64,000 nucleotides of DNA. Source: Vigna angularis. Its lineage: Eukaryota > Streptophyta > Magnoliopsida > Fabales > Fabaceae. The translations under genes were made by a program, and so were the position numbers. The stretch is from contig NC_068973.1 of NCBI RefSeq assembly GCF_016808095.1, positions 7,064,501 to 7,128,500 of the forward strand, in the 5' to 3' direction. Positions 46,808 through 59,299 of the stretch are shown piece after piece; within the stretch, counting starts at the first letter, position 1; every line of letters starts with the position of its first letter. The notes under the pieces are model-generated. The model worked only from the letters and a program-made list of their open reading frames with translations, was not told the DNA's origin and did not search any database.

Positions 46808-48126
46808 ATGGATAACTATCCATTTCTCGATTCTCAAATAAATTCTGATTTCATGTCCGAATTTTCTTCTTTCCTAAATGAAGTGGCTGAGGGTGATTAC
46901 ACATATAAGTTTTCCACTGATCAAATCTTCCCCTCACGCTCCGAGTTAATTGAATGGGTTCGAAAGATTGCATTCGACCTTGGCTTTGTTGTTGTGATTA
47001 TAAGATCTGACACAACAACTAGTGAACCGGGAAGAAAGGCATTCATTTTGTTAGGCTGTGAAAGGAGTGGGAAGTATAAGAAGTATAAGCCAGATGTTCA
47101 GCCTAGTGTATCTGGCACAAGAAAATGTGAGTGTCCATTTAGATTGAGGGGTAAACCTAAAGGACAGAGTTGGGTGTTCAAGGTTATGTGCGGTTATCAC
47201 AATCATGAATTAGCAGAGACTTTGTATGGTCATCCTTTTGTGGGGAGGTTAAATGTTGTTGAACAATCAATTCTTGTTGACATGACTAAGAGTCAAGTAA
47301 AACCCTCAAATATTCTTTTGACTCTCAATGAACATAATGAAGCTAATGTAACCATTATGAAGCAAATATATAACGTGAAGTACACTTACAAACAATCTTT
47401 GAGAGGGTCGAGAACTGATATGCAACAGTTGATGATGTTGTTAGATAGAGATAAATACATTTAATGGAGTAGATCTTTGGACAATTCTGGCGTGGTAAGT
47501 GACCTATTCTGGACACATCCCGATTCAGTGCACTTGCTGAATTCATTTAATATTGTTCCCTAAAGGATACCACGTACAAATATCGTCTTTCGTTGCTTAA
47601 GTTTGTTAGAGTCACATCAATTGGTTTGACATTCATAGCCGTCTTTGTATTTTTTTCAAGTGAATGCCAAAATAATTTCACTTGGGCATTGGAAAGGTTC
47701 AAAGGATTACTATTGACATCAGATGGCGGTTCACGCGTTGTTGTCACTGACAGAGACCTTGCTTTAATGAATGTCATTGACAATGTATTTCCTGAGGCAT
47801 ATCAGATGCTCTGTACATTCCACATTATGAAAAATGTCAAAGCGAAATGCAATATGTTAGTAGATAATGTTGAGGCATGGGATGTCTTGATGGAAGTGTG
47901 ACAAAATGTGATGGACTGTGACAACCAATCGAAGTTTGGTGCTTATGTTCATCGTCTTGAGTATGCCTCTACTGCATGGTCTCTATTTTTTTATTATGTG
48001 AACCATACTTGGATCATTTCGTGCAAGACATACTTCGTCAAGGCATGGACGAACAGAGTGATGCATCTAGGCAACTTGGATCTACGTCTGTATACCTCCC
48101 CAACACTTGCCTCTTTCCCATGCTAG
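46808..48126 (+). pseudogene. FAR1-related / Mutator-like transposase pseudogene
   Basis: The first frame (46808-47464, 218 codons) has a FAR1-type DNA-binding region: FPSRSELIEWVRKIAFDLGF, CERSGKYKKYK, CECPFRLRGKPKG and CGYHNHELAETLYGHP. After a stop at 47462 and frame changes, the MULE catalytic region appears: ECQNNFTWALERFKGLL, VVTDRDLALMNVIDNVFPEA and CTFHIMKNVKAKCN (47640-47870), with the D of VVTDRDLALMN. A fragment RLEYASTAWS follows at 47950. The C-terminal SWIM zinc finger is missing. Stops and shifts mean no functional transposase. A transcription-factor role as in Arabidopsis FAR1 is unlikely given the breaks. Confidence 0.85.
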
Positions 48127-48162
48127 GAAGGGGCCCATATATCCAACTCTACAAAACATTAC

Positions 48163-49050
48163 TTAAATGATTTTATACATTTGTAAAATATATGAAAATA
48201 AATTTGTAAAACTAAAATGTACCTGTAGAATAGTGGAATATCCAGCTACCTGCCTAACATCAGTAAAGCTAACATCTCCTAACTGCTCATAAGTATGTGT
48301 CAGTTTCGTTGCTCCCCTAGCATATCTCGCACGGGCATTCAAGTCTTGCAAGAGAAGGAGGTTTGAGACTCGAATCAGAGTGTCACTCTTATTCGTAAAA
48401 ATTGTGCATCCAAGCATATGCAACAAGTAGGCCCGAGCAGTGCACTCCCAAAGCTCTTACTCAATGCGCTCCTGGTAACCTCCCCCAGCCAGCTCAGCCT
48501 AACTTTTGGACCGCGTGTCTGTTTCATCTCAGTTGTAGCTTTGGCGCGATCCACGCCAAGCAGCTTCATAATATGAGATCGAGTCTCCTCGTACTCTAAC
48601 TCATCGCCCTCACAAAATTGACCCATGATGGGTAGGTAGAGCACATTGTGGATGTCATCTAATGTATCGCTCATCTCACTTACTAGGAGGTGGAAAGTAT
48701 TCTTGTCCAGGTGCCACCTTTCTGCAAGGGCAGCGATCAATCCATGATCGGCATACTTGTATGATAGGTTCACTAAGAAACTCAACTCCGACATGGAGAT
48801 ATAAGACTCAATAGTCTCATGGTACATTCCAAAATGTTTTAGTTTTTTCTCATGGAAGATCACCTTGATCTCCCTTTGATCTTACATAACAACACAAAAT
48901 TATATCACAAAAAAAATAAACAATTAATGAACAATTAACATTTAGGTTTATGACTAACTTAGTCTTGTCATATGGCAAATGCAACGGTTAGGTATAATGG
49001 ATAATAAGAAAGGAGATGTCATGTGAACCTCTTGGGAAATTAAGGAGGTG
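48163..49050 (-). pseudogene. Plant mobile domain (MAIN-like) pseudogene, inverted copy
   Basis: Read downwards: an exon-1 end near 49020, an AT-rich intron-like stretch, then from 48863 IFHEKKLKHFGMYHETIESY, ISMSELSFLVNLSYKYADHG, LIAALAERWHLDKNTFHL, DTLDDIHNVLYLPIMGQF and KVRLSWLGEV. A frame change near 48425 leads to LHMLGCTIF and QLGDVSFTDVRQVAGY. This matches the plant mobile domain found in MAIN-like proteins and in Mutator-type elements that carry it. It is frameshifted and truncated. Confidence 0.82.
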
Positions 49051-49515
49051 TTTTGCTTAAGGTCCAGCCTTAACCACAATTCGTGTGTTAATTTATTTTG
49101 AATTTGTTGTGTTTTTGTTATAATTTATAATTCTTTATATATTATTTATTATGTATTTGTTTTTGTTTTATTTTATTTTATTTGTTTTTTAATTTGTTTT
49201 GAATCTGTAATGTATTTGAAACTATTTATTTATTTAAATAATAATTATTATGCCTAAAATTTTTGTTTACTTATTAATTTTTTACTTAATTTATTTTTAA
49301 TGTTTTTGTCATAATTTGTAATTATTTAAGTATTATTTATTAAGTAATTATTTTTGTTATTTTTTTGTATTTCTTTGTTAGTTTATTATTAATCTTTAAT
49401 TTTTATTATTTATTATTTGTTTCAATATATATTATTATGTAATTATTTGTTGTTTTTTTTTGTTTGTTATTATATTTTTAATATAATTTATTTTCTATAT
49501 AATTGATTAATAGAA

Positions 49516-50292
49516 ATGGATAGAACTAGAGGTGCATCATCTTTTCGTGGTAAGCCTTCATCTTCATCACATGATGAAAGGAGAAGACCTACGACATCTA
49601 CTCGTAGAAGACGCATTGAAGAATATCGTGTGGATGTCATTCATGAGCATGAGCATGTTGAGCAGGAGGATGTTCAGCAGCTCGATGTTGGTGAGGAAGA
49701 AGATGAAGGTGGTTGATTCCTAGGAGGTCCACATGACACCTCCTTACTTACCCATTATACCCAGCACGTTACATTTGTCATATAACAAGACTGAGTTAGT
49801 CATCAACCTAAATGTTAATTGTTCCTTAACTGTTTATTTATTTTTGTTGTATAATTTTGTGTTATTATGTAGGATCGAAGGGAGATCAAGATGATCTTCC
49901 ATGAGAAAAAACTAAAACACTTTGGAATATACCATGAGGCTATTGAGCCTTATATCTCCATGTCGGAGTTGAGTTCCTTAGTGAACATATCATACGAGTA
50001 TGTCGATCATGGATTGATCATTTCCCTTGCGGAGAGGTCGCACCTAAAGACGAATATTTTCCACCTCCCAATAGGTGAGATGAGCGTCATATTAGATGAC
50101 ATACATAATCTACTCCACCTACCCATCATGGATTAATTTTGTGAGGTCGATGAGTTAGAGTTGAGGAGGCTCGATCTCATATTATGGAGCTGCTTGACGT
50201 GGACTGCGTCAAAGCTACAATTGAGATGAAATAGACACGCGGTTCAAAAGTTAGGTTGAGTTGGCTGCGGGAGGTCTACCAGGAGTGCATTG
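49516..50292 (+). pseudogene. Plant mobile domain (MAIN-like) pseudogene, second copy
   Basis: Exon-1-like MDRTRGASSFRGKPSSSSHD, arginine-rich RRRPTTSTRRRR and an acidic tail EEEDEGG run into a stop at 49714. A frameshifted PHDTSLLTHYTQHVTFVIYN follows. After an intron-like stretch comes IFHEKKLKHFGIYHEAIEPY, then SLAERSHLKTNIFHLPIGEM and DDIHNLLHLPIMD, with a stop near 50134 and a decayed tail. The copy is cut at 50292 by the gypsy LTR. It is the inverted partner of 48450-49050, intron included. Confidence 0.82.
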
Positions 50293-53200
50293 TGTAACAC
50301 CCCTTACAGAGTGCCACTAGAAAATAACAAAATCCAAAATTTTACGCCAGTTTTTTTTTTCTTTTAAAATTAACATCGCGGAACTAAACCATCAAAAGTC
50401 TAAGCGTCTTACAACATAAAGTTAAAACCTTACAAATATCAAATTCATTATTCAAAGACATAAAATTACTTTAAAACATGATAAGTCCCCCATAGTTATT
50501 CTCATAACTCTCGTCGTGCTACTTCATCTCTGCCTCATCTGCAACGCCATCTACTCTCGTACAAGTACGATCATCGTAGGTGGAACCACAACTACAAAAG
50601 GAAAGGGTGAGTAAAGAAGAACCTAACATAGCATATAATTTCAATATCAAAATATCATAACTTTAGATTATCCTAGTCACAACCTTACAATACAACATAA
50701 TATTCAACTCATAACTTAGATCATCATCACTCAGACTATCAAAGTCACAATATTACAATACATCACAGTATTAAACTCACGACTCAATCATTTACACGAG
50801 CTTCTGTTGTTTCCTTGAATTTTGTCGTACCAAACCTGTTTCGCAAAACAGGACGATTCGAGTCGTCTTTCATCGCAACTTCAGACCTATCTCCCCGACT
50901 CCTCAAGGAATTACGAGTAAAAACATCGGTTAGGCGCACCCACCAAGCACTATACTCACACGAGCCGAAGTCATTGGGCGAGATATTCAACCCTCTCTAG
51001 TCCCCCGCGCACGAGGAAAGGGTGACACTCGAACCTCAGTCTCCGCAGAGACTCAACACACTATCGTATCGCAATACGAACACCATCGATTTGAAAAAAA
51101 TTCTAAGAAAATGACAGAACGTTTGCTCTCACAATTTTACCATCACAACCATCACCATCATATATAAAGTCAACTAAATTCATTGACTAACAAATAATTA
51201 AATAACTTAATTTAATTATTTGTCCTACAGCCGCACCCCTCTGAAATTACTAATTTCACACTTCCATCAACTAAAACAACATTTCTAGTGCACCCCCACT
51301 TTTTAATTAATACCCAACATCAAAGAAAAACATAATTCTAATACACCCTTTTTTTTTTTCTAAACACACTCCCTTCTATATCTACATTTTCAAGTGAACC
51401 CCAAAACCATTAAATTACATTTTCTCTTACTTCCAAGTAGGTCCCACATGAAATCACTCACTTCTTATGAAACTCTCTTTCTCTCTTCCCTTTTACCACT
51501 TTTTACATAACCAAACTCTCTTCCTTCCCTCTTTCTCTTTTATTTTCCATGCATTTACGCAAAACTCTACTTCACCCACCTTTTCCAACTATTACCGTGG
51601 CCCCCACTCCCAATATCTACCACTTTCACTCTCTTTTCAAATGCTAAAAACTACACACTTCATTCCATGCACCAACACCATTTACGTAACCACCTCTCCT
51701 CACACTTCCACTTTCTTTTCTTTTGACTTTTCAACCACACCTTACTTCTACCTTTTTAAATTTCATTTCATTCTTCTCTCTCTTTTCCTCATTTAAAACA
51801 CGTGACTCTCACATCATTTACGTAACACACTTCCTCCCCAACACACTTCACTTTCTCTTTCTTTTTTCTTCAAATATTATTTTATTCTTTTTACTCACAC
51901 CCCACACTACCCTCCTTCTTCCTTTCATGTAAACCACCCCATGCACTCACTTCATTCTATCTATTTTTTTTTCACTCCTTATTCCCTTCACATTTAACGT
52001 CACACACATGCACCCTTTTCTTGCTCCCCCCCTTTTTTTTATAACTCCTTCCCACCATTCCTTCATTTTTTTTCTTTGCTTTCAAAGGTCATCCCAAGCT
52101 TCTTCCTTCACGGTTTTTGGTCCTCTTCCAGCACCTTTCTTTTTCTTTGCCACTTCTACATAAACCAAGCCATGCCCATCTCCATCTTCAACTTCTATTC
52201 TTCTTCCATCATGTTCTTCTTCTACCCAAGACATCAAACTTTCATTCTTCTTCACTGTTTTTCATCAAACACATGTACCCCAACTCACCAAACATCTCTT
52301 TCACTCCTCTCATTCTCATAATTCATTCTTTTCTCTTCCAACAATGGAAGAGAATTCTCAATACCCTCTTATCCACACTCTTGGTTAAAGAGTGTAGATA
52401 AGTGCTCCCAACAATATATAATTCTTGTAAGGTAATAAGAACCAAGATATACAAAATATACATGAGTTTAAAGTGTACCCATGACACTTTTTCATACACA
52501 AACAACACCCCAATACATCCAACATGTATACCCATTACAACAACACCACTTTTTCATAAAATATAAACATGTATAATCCATTAACTACCCCATATAGTAG
52601 AAAAACGAAAATGAACATGTGAATACCCATTCTCCATGCAACAACACATGAAACTTAAACCCAAAAGAAGAGTACATGCCTCAACATGTTAACTTTAATC
52701 CCAACACACAAGAAAGAAAGCATGCAACAACATTATATTGTTACCTTCTACCCATCATACACTATGTTATATCGCAAGTTAAACCCCTTACCTCAATTCC
52801 AAGCTAGCTTCCAAAGGTTCTTAGGTTTCTTTCTTCACTAGACAACAAGCTTCCACTCCTCTTGGTCTCCTACAAGTGACGTCCAAAAACTCCAAGGCTA
52901 AGGTGACTCTTCCTTTCTCTCACCAACTTGGTTGCTCTCCAAAATCTCTTTTCCATTCTCCAAGTTTTAACCTCCCCAAGGTCACTTACAAGCTTCCTAA
53001 GTTTGGAAAACATGTGCCCAGAAAACATGTGCCCACTCAAGCAAAGTGGAAAAAAAAAGGCAATGACTCAAGCACTCATGTAACATTTCACGTGAATGAG
53101 GGATTAATGGGAATAAAAGTTCCCTCTTGGAATCAAATAATGGAAGCATTAACCTAAAGTGCTTCCCTCAACATCAATAAAATAATATAACATTCACCCT

Positions 53201-53636
53201 TCTCTTTCATCATTTAATGCATGAAAAGCAAAGTGAAACAAGGCTTTGGGAGCCACTTCCACGCTCATCTTAACACTTCAATTTCTATCTTTCTTAACTC
53301 ATAGTGGGACCCACATGTCAAGGTGGAAATTAAAAAGAGCTAGGAGCCTTTTTGGTCTTTAGGAGGGCTTGAACTTGAGACCAAGCACACACACCGTCCC
53401 ATGCACACTCACATCAACCACTAGACCAGGCTCCATCCGCTGATATAATAGCGCAAACAATTATACTTAAATACTCTTTCAACTTTTTTCGAAATTTACT
53501 ATGAAACCAATATTAATTTAATTTTCTTCCCTTCCTTAAATATTTCTCAACATTGTTTTTCATCACAATTTATTATATAATACCACAAAATAAAATACTT
53601 AAGGTAAGAAATCATTTTATTTATACGGGTCTTACA
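50293..53636 (-). repeat. Gypsy 3' LTR, 3344 bp
   Basis: The plus-strand view begins TGTAACACCCC and ends GGGTCTTACA, so the minus strand reads TGTAAGACCCG...GGGGTGTTACA. The polypurine tract GGAGTAGGGGAGAA lies directly upstream on the minus strand (53637-53652). Open frames inside (51467-51796 and others) come from C/T-rich stretches with few stops and have no recognised domain. Part of the LTR (51409-52467) is repeated in inverse at 54957-56023. Confidence 0.88.
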
Positions 53637-53680
53637 TTCTCCCCTACTCCAAAAGTTTTCGTCCTCGAAAATTAAGGCTA

Positions 53681-54907
53681 CTACGCAAACAGAAATGGGT
53701 ATTCATTTCTCATAAACTCTTCAAGCTCCCAAGTCATCTCTTGGGTTTCCTCGTTCCACAACACCTTCACCGTGCGAATTTCCTTTCCCCTTAGATTTTT
53801 CGTCTGCACCTCCAACACCCTGATTGGCCCAGCTTTGATTGTAAGATCTTCATCAACTTGTATATCATCAACCTCTAGCACATGTGTAGGATCTGGAATG
53901 TATTTCCTCAGTTGAGACACGTGAAACACGTTATGCAGGTTTGCCAACTGCGGTGGTAACGCTATCTCATACGCTACGGGTCCAATCCGCCTAAGAATAT
54001 CATAAGGACCAAAAAACTTAGGAGACAACTTCCTCGCCTTGATAGCCCTACCCACACCTGCCATTGGTGTCACGCGTAGAAACACATGATCACCTTCATT
54101 GAACTCAAGCGGTCTCCTTCTCCGATCAGCGTACGACTTCTGCCTACTCTGTGTTGCTTTCATTCTTTCTTGAATCAACTTCACCTTTTCAGTAGTTTGT
54201 TGCAACAACTCAGGACCTACTGATATTGCTTCCCCATCTTGAAACCAACAAAGAGGAGTTCGACATCTTCGCCCATACAAAGCTTCGAAAGGCGTCATCC
54301 CAATGCTATAATGATAGTTGTTGTTATATGTGAACTCCACTAATGGTAAGATCTCACTCCAACCTCCAAGATGGTCCAAAACACAAGTCCTCAACAAGTC
54401 CTCTAATGACTGAATAGTTCTTTCAGTCTGTCCATCTGTTTGAGGGTGATATGCTGAACTCATCCTTAACCGAGAACCCAAAGCATCCTGCAACTGTTGC
54501 CAGAACCTCGAGGTAAACCTTGGATCCCGATCCGATACAATGTTATCTGGTACACCATGCAATCTTACAATTTCTCTTATGTACAACTCTACTAACTTCT
54601 CCATTGACATCTTCTGATTGATGGATATAAAGTGGGCGCTCTTCGTCAATCGATCAACTATCACCCATATGGAGTCGTGACCCCTCGATGACCTCGGTAA
54701 GTGAGTTACGAAGTCCATCGAGATGTTGTCCCACTTTCACTGGGGAATATTCAGCAGCTGTAACATTCCACCTGGTCTTTGATGTTCGATCTTCGCCTTC
54801 TGACATACCAAACAGGAAGCTACGAACTCTGCAACATCCTTCTTCATTCCGCTCCACCAAAAAGATTCTTTTAGGTCTTTATACATCTTAGTCATTCTTG
54901 GATGTAT
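53681..54907 (-). pseudogene. Gypsy integrase with chromodomain, 5'-truncated
   Basis: Read downwards from 54905: HPRMTKMYKDLKESFWW, then the CLVC half of the integrase zinc finger. The core starts at MDFVTHLPRSSRGHDSIWV, with VSDRDPRFTS and AYHPQTDGQTER carrying the D, D, E catalytic residues. GMTPFEALYGRRCRTPLCW and KLSPKFFGPYDILRRIG follow. The end KVLWNEETQEMTWELEEFMR is the chromodomain-type tail thought to guide insertion. One in-frame TGA near 54739-54741 replaces the Trp usual in IP-W-KW, and the left end is missing. The rest, 345 codons (53681-54718), is open and little decayed, so the loss is recent. Confidence 0.92.
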
Positions 54908-54909
54908 AC

Positions 54910-56023
54910 TGAGACTAGTCTAGTCGTTGATGTGAGTGTGCATGGGAGGGTGTGTGTGCTTAGTCTCATGTATATTTTGTATATCTTGGTTCTTATTACC
55001 TTGCAAGAATTATATATTGTTGGGAGCACTTATCTACACTCTTTAACCAAGAGTGTGGATAAGAGGGTATTGAGAATTCTCTTCCATTGTTGGAAGAGGA
55101 AAGAATGAATTATGAGAATGAGAGGAGTGAAAGAGATGTTTGGTGAGTTGGGGTACATGTGTTTGATGAAAAACAGTGAAGAAGAATGAAAGTTTGATGT
55201 CTTGGGTAGAAGAAGAACATGATGGAAGAAGAATAGAAGTTGAAGATGGAGATGGGCATGGCTTGGTTTATGTAGAAGTGGCAAAGAAAAAGAAAGGTGC
55301 TGGAAGAGGACCAAAAACCGTGAAGGAAGAAGCTTGGGATGGCCTTTGAAAGCAAAGAAAAAAAATGAAGGAATGGTGGGAAGGAGTTATAAAAAAAAGG
55401 GGGGAGCAAGAAAAGGGTGCATGTGTGTGACGTTAAATGTGAAGGGAATAAGGAGTGAAAAAAAAAATAGATAGAATGAAGTGAGTGCATGGGGTGGTTT
55501 ACATGAAAGGAAGAAGGAGGGTAGTGTGGGGTGTGAGTAAAAAGAATAAAATAATATTTGAAGAAAAAAGAAAGAGAAAGTGAAGTGTGTGGGGGAGGAA
55601 GTGTGTTACGTAAATGATGTGAGAGTCACGTGTTTTAAATGAGGAAAAGAGAGAGAAGAATGAAATGAAATTTAAAAAGGTAGAAGTAAGGTGTGGTTGA
55701 AAAGTCAAAAGAAAAGAAAGTGGAAGTGTGAGGAGAGGTGGTTACGTAAATGGTGTTGGTGCATGGAATGAAGTGTGTAGTTTTTAGCATTTGAAAAGAG
55801 AGTGAAAGTGGTAGATATTGGGAGTGGGGGCCACGGTAATAGTTGGAAAAGGTGGGTGAAGTAGAGTTTTGCGTAAATGCATGGAAAATAAAAGAGAAAG
55901 AGGGAAGGAAGAGAGTTTGGTTATGTAAAAAGTGGTAAAAGGGATGAGAGAAAGAGAGTTTCACAAGAAGTGAGTGGTTTCATGTGGGACCTACTTGGAA
56001 GTAAGAGAAAATGTAATTTAATG
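54910..56023 (+). repeat. Inverted, internally deleted piece of the gypsy LTR
   Basis: Bases 54912-54967 are the inverse of 53376-53432, and 54957-56023 the inverse of 51409-52467 with about 1 percent difference by eye. Compared with the other copy, about 900 bp between these blocks is absent. The outer LTR ends are also missing. The mirror open frames at 51467-51796 and 55635-55964 are one sequence seen on two strands. Confidence 0.9.
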
Positions 56024-58389
56024 GGACACGTATTGTTTGTAGTTTTGAGACATGACCTCTACATCCTGTAGGGAGGAAGGAAGACAGGCTTCCTTGAACG
56101 TGTTTCTACATTCTTGTCTTGTCAAAAATCAACAGGGAAAAATTCTTTGGTGTTTCATGGTTGATTTACGTGTCTGTTTTTAAATTAGGAGACAAATCAA
56201 GGTTTCTTGTTACCAACTATCATTCATATTTAATCTCATCCTAATGCATAAATAAGAAACACTTTATATATAATCATCCTTATGTTGCATGCAATTAATA
56301 ATTAACAACATGAATGAACACTATATCAATACATGTAAACCAAGTTCATCAAAGACCAAAGAACAGAGTAAGGAAAAATGTCGTCAAGCACATGCTATCT
56401 TTCTGACAAATCTTACAACTAAAACACAATAATTCCAAGTGTATGACAATATTGGCCACAAAAAGAAAGCAGCACAAACTGAGATTAATTACTACCTGGA
56501 ACACAAAGAGTAAATTTCAGAGGTATGCTTGATCTTTTGGATCTATTCACAAAACTTTTAGTTATAGTCAACTGCATTCGCTTGTGATGATATATCCAAA
56601 CTATTTTGAGAAGGTAAGTAGAAAATAACTACACTTCAAGCACAAACTCAGAAGCATTAACATCATATGCAATATCAGATGCACCAAAAGTTACTAAGTT
56701 GTGACAAACAACAATTTAAGTAATCTAACCTTTTAAATTGAATCAAAATCCAGCGGAAGCAAAAAGAAATAATTCAAGCAACTCCACCAACTGCAATAAC
56801 AATTACAAGTATCACTTCTAAATGCTTAAGCAACAGTAATAAAACTCAGTTTCAAATTTGAGTTAGAAAGTATTGGGGCTTTATAAAATGTGAGGTAGTT
56901 CTCTGTGTAAACATTGATAGCACAATTTTGGTGTTCTGATACATATTGCTTGTCTAACTGGGGAGGTAGATTCATATCACGCAAATACTTTTATTTCAAT
57001 TTTTTCATGCTATCGCTAAGTGGCTGTTATGAAGGTGACAGATGCTGCATTGAAGGCTGCTAAAAAAGGGCTTCCAAATGCTGCAATGAGCAGCAATAAA
57101 GGGACACATTGAAGGTGCCGCATGCTGCAATTAAAGCAGCAAGAAAGGGGCACAAATTAGTGAAAGTTCCAAATAAGTGGTTCTTTTGAAAGAGAAATCC
57201 AAATATCAAACAAGGTCAAAACGAAGGAGCAAGAGAAAAACAGTAGCAATTGTTTGTTAACAAACAAAATAAGATCATCATTGTACGACATGACAAGAGG
57301 AAATTAAAGTAAAACTCCACATCTTAGGGAGCTATGGGGCAAGTCAAAGTGTTTACTATTGAACACACTCGACCATTATTTGTACTAACTTAAATGTCAT
57401 TCTTACTAACTCTTAAATTACCTAAAATTAGAGAGTAGCTATTTTTTTTTCATTTTTTTGACTTAATAAAGTTTTTTAATAGGCTTTATTTAAAGTTATC
57501 TTGTATTTATGATAGACAACATAAACCTAACGAAAATAATATATTTGTGGTCTGTGTGTGATTCCTGAGTAGAATCTATAATTGGACTAATGAAAAAGCG
57601 TGAGAAACATTTCCAAGTGCATAAATAGACCTGAGTCTGGTCAGCATTTTCATTATCAATAACTGGAGTAGTAGGTGTGACACATGCTCTCTGCCCTATT
57701 CTAATGTTCATCCTCCAAACTAACCCATTTTACACTCTAAATTTACCTACTCTTTATCCCTCCCTCATCATTGATTCAAAGTCTGTTTTTAATTCGGTTC
57801 AACACCAATCATTGATTGGCCTTTTGACTTTCAAGGGGCAGGGAACACCAATTTTAGTAGCTAAGTAATAGAAATACACAGACATTATTTGAGCTCATTA
57901 ATAGCTTGCATGTCTGATTTGATTTGATTAGTACAGAATAGTAACAGAAAGAACACACAGTAGTTTAGCTTCCACATCAATTAACACACAAAACAAAACC
58001 AAACTTGTGAGTTGATAATGAAGCACCAGAATCAGGTTTTGGATACTCACAACTGCTTGTTACAGTGAAGCTAGGAAAATTCGTCCGCAGGCATTAATTT
58101 TAAGATTTTAATGTATATATTAAGTGTAGTAATCACTTTAATAATTTTATTGTTAAGATTAGTAATATTATTTAAACATTATGTAATGAAACACAGTCCA
58201 AGAATCCAATATGTTCAGATGTAGTGATTATATAATGCAATACATGGGCAAACCTGAAATTTCAAATGTCGGACTCAAGTCTAGACCTTATAATTGGATC
58301 GTCACAAGCAAAGCATAGAGACCTCACACTAGTGTATATAAGAACATTCTCTCAAGGAATACAACCCATTGACACGAACACAGTACAAC
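56024..58389. other. Intergenic DNA, no gene recognised
   Basis: The stretch is AT-rich and unassigned. A short patch at 57030-57150 repeats GCTGC-A-T-GCAGCA words such as AATGCTGCAATGAGCAGCAA and CATGCTGCAATTAAAGCAGC. Nothing coding is supported. Confidence 0.5.
57030..57150. repeat. Short ATGCTGCA repeats
   Basis: Three or four imperfect units of about 35 bp share ATGCTGCA(A/T)T and AAAGGG-CA words. Confidence 0.5.
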
Positions 58390-59240
58390 ACTAACCTTGC
58401 ATAAATCCCTAAACGCACCACGGCAGCGTCAACAGCCTCCCTCCACCACGGCAGCGGCAAAAAGTGCATCAATCACCGTCCACCAACATTCCCTCAACCG
58501 CAGCACCAACCGTTGCGAAAATCCCTCAACGCACCTCGAACGGTTACCAACCCAACGTCCTCACACCGTCAATGGGGTGCGCTCAACCACCTGAACACCA
58601 GGACCGAAAGAAGCACCTCAACCTTGGCTGGGAAGAACCAATGCTGCAGCTGCGGGCCAATGCTGCAGCTGCGGCTGGGAACCACCGCGACACCAGGGGG
58701 AGAGGATTCGCGAGGGAGAAGGGGGAAATAGGGTTCTTGCTCGACCAAATCGAAATAGGGGAAACAAATCCCAATTTTTGGCCTTTATTGCCATAGATCA
58801 GTCGGTATTCAAATTTACCAATGCATTACGGACGATAATTGCTCCGGGTTGTTTTTTCTCCGGAGCTGCATGCGGAAGTGATGCCTCCACACAACAACTA
58901 CAACAATAGCTCCCAAGCGTGGTGGAGAAGCTTCGATTCTTGCTACTAAGAAGCTTTAAGAGGGTTACAAACCCGTTTTTCAAGAAGCATCCGAAACAAT
59001 TAGGAAGAGGAGGAGCGTTGCCAAATCCCTAACCTGAAAACGAAGTAGCTCGCGCCTTCTCCTTCTTTGATCCTCGTCGTTGTCCCAGCCACCTTGCCCA
59101 GCACATGCCTCTGTCTCCCTCGCCGCCTCGCCGCCACCATTCCAGCGCCTACAAACTCTTCGGCTCGGCTGGCGGCGCTGCCTCCTTATGGCACGCTATA
59201 ATGCCCAGCCGCGGTGATGGATTCCGTCGTGGCGTTGTGG
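58390..59240 (+). other. GC-richer patch, unrecognised
   Basis: The patch has raised GC and overlapping open frames on both strands (58464-58796, 59105-59296). CACCACGGCAGCG is repeated at about 58418 and 58446, and CAATGCTGCAGCTGCGG is repeated in tandem at 58639-58675. No conserved domain, splice structure or family was recognised. It may be a decayed exon, an LTR leader or a non-coding RNA. Confidence 0.35.
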
Positions 59241-59299
59241 GCCGCATGATATTTTTCGAAATATATTTCTACTTTTTCAAATTATACTTATTTTAGTAT

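Larger units (their letters stand above)
50293..54907 (-). mobile_element. Chromodomain Ty3/gypsy (Tekay/Del-like) element remnant
   Basis: On the minus strand, integrase with C-terminal chromodomain (54907-53681) is followed by a polypurine tract and a 3.34-kb 3' LTR (53636-50293). Gag, protease, reverse transcriptase and RNase H are missing: the left part of pol is cut at about 54907 and joined to an inverted piece of the same LTR. The element interrupts a plant mobile domain pseudogene at 50292 (possible 5-bp duplication CATTG at 50288-50292, right copy not found). Confidence 0.88.

Noticed and set aside
51467..51796. 109-codon frame repeated on the other strand at 55635-55964, apparently conserved
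   Set aside because: It is the inverted LTR piece seen twice, so similarity reflects DNA duplication and not protein conservation.
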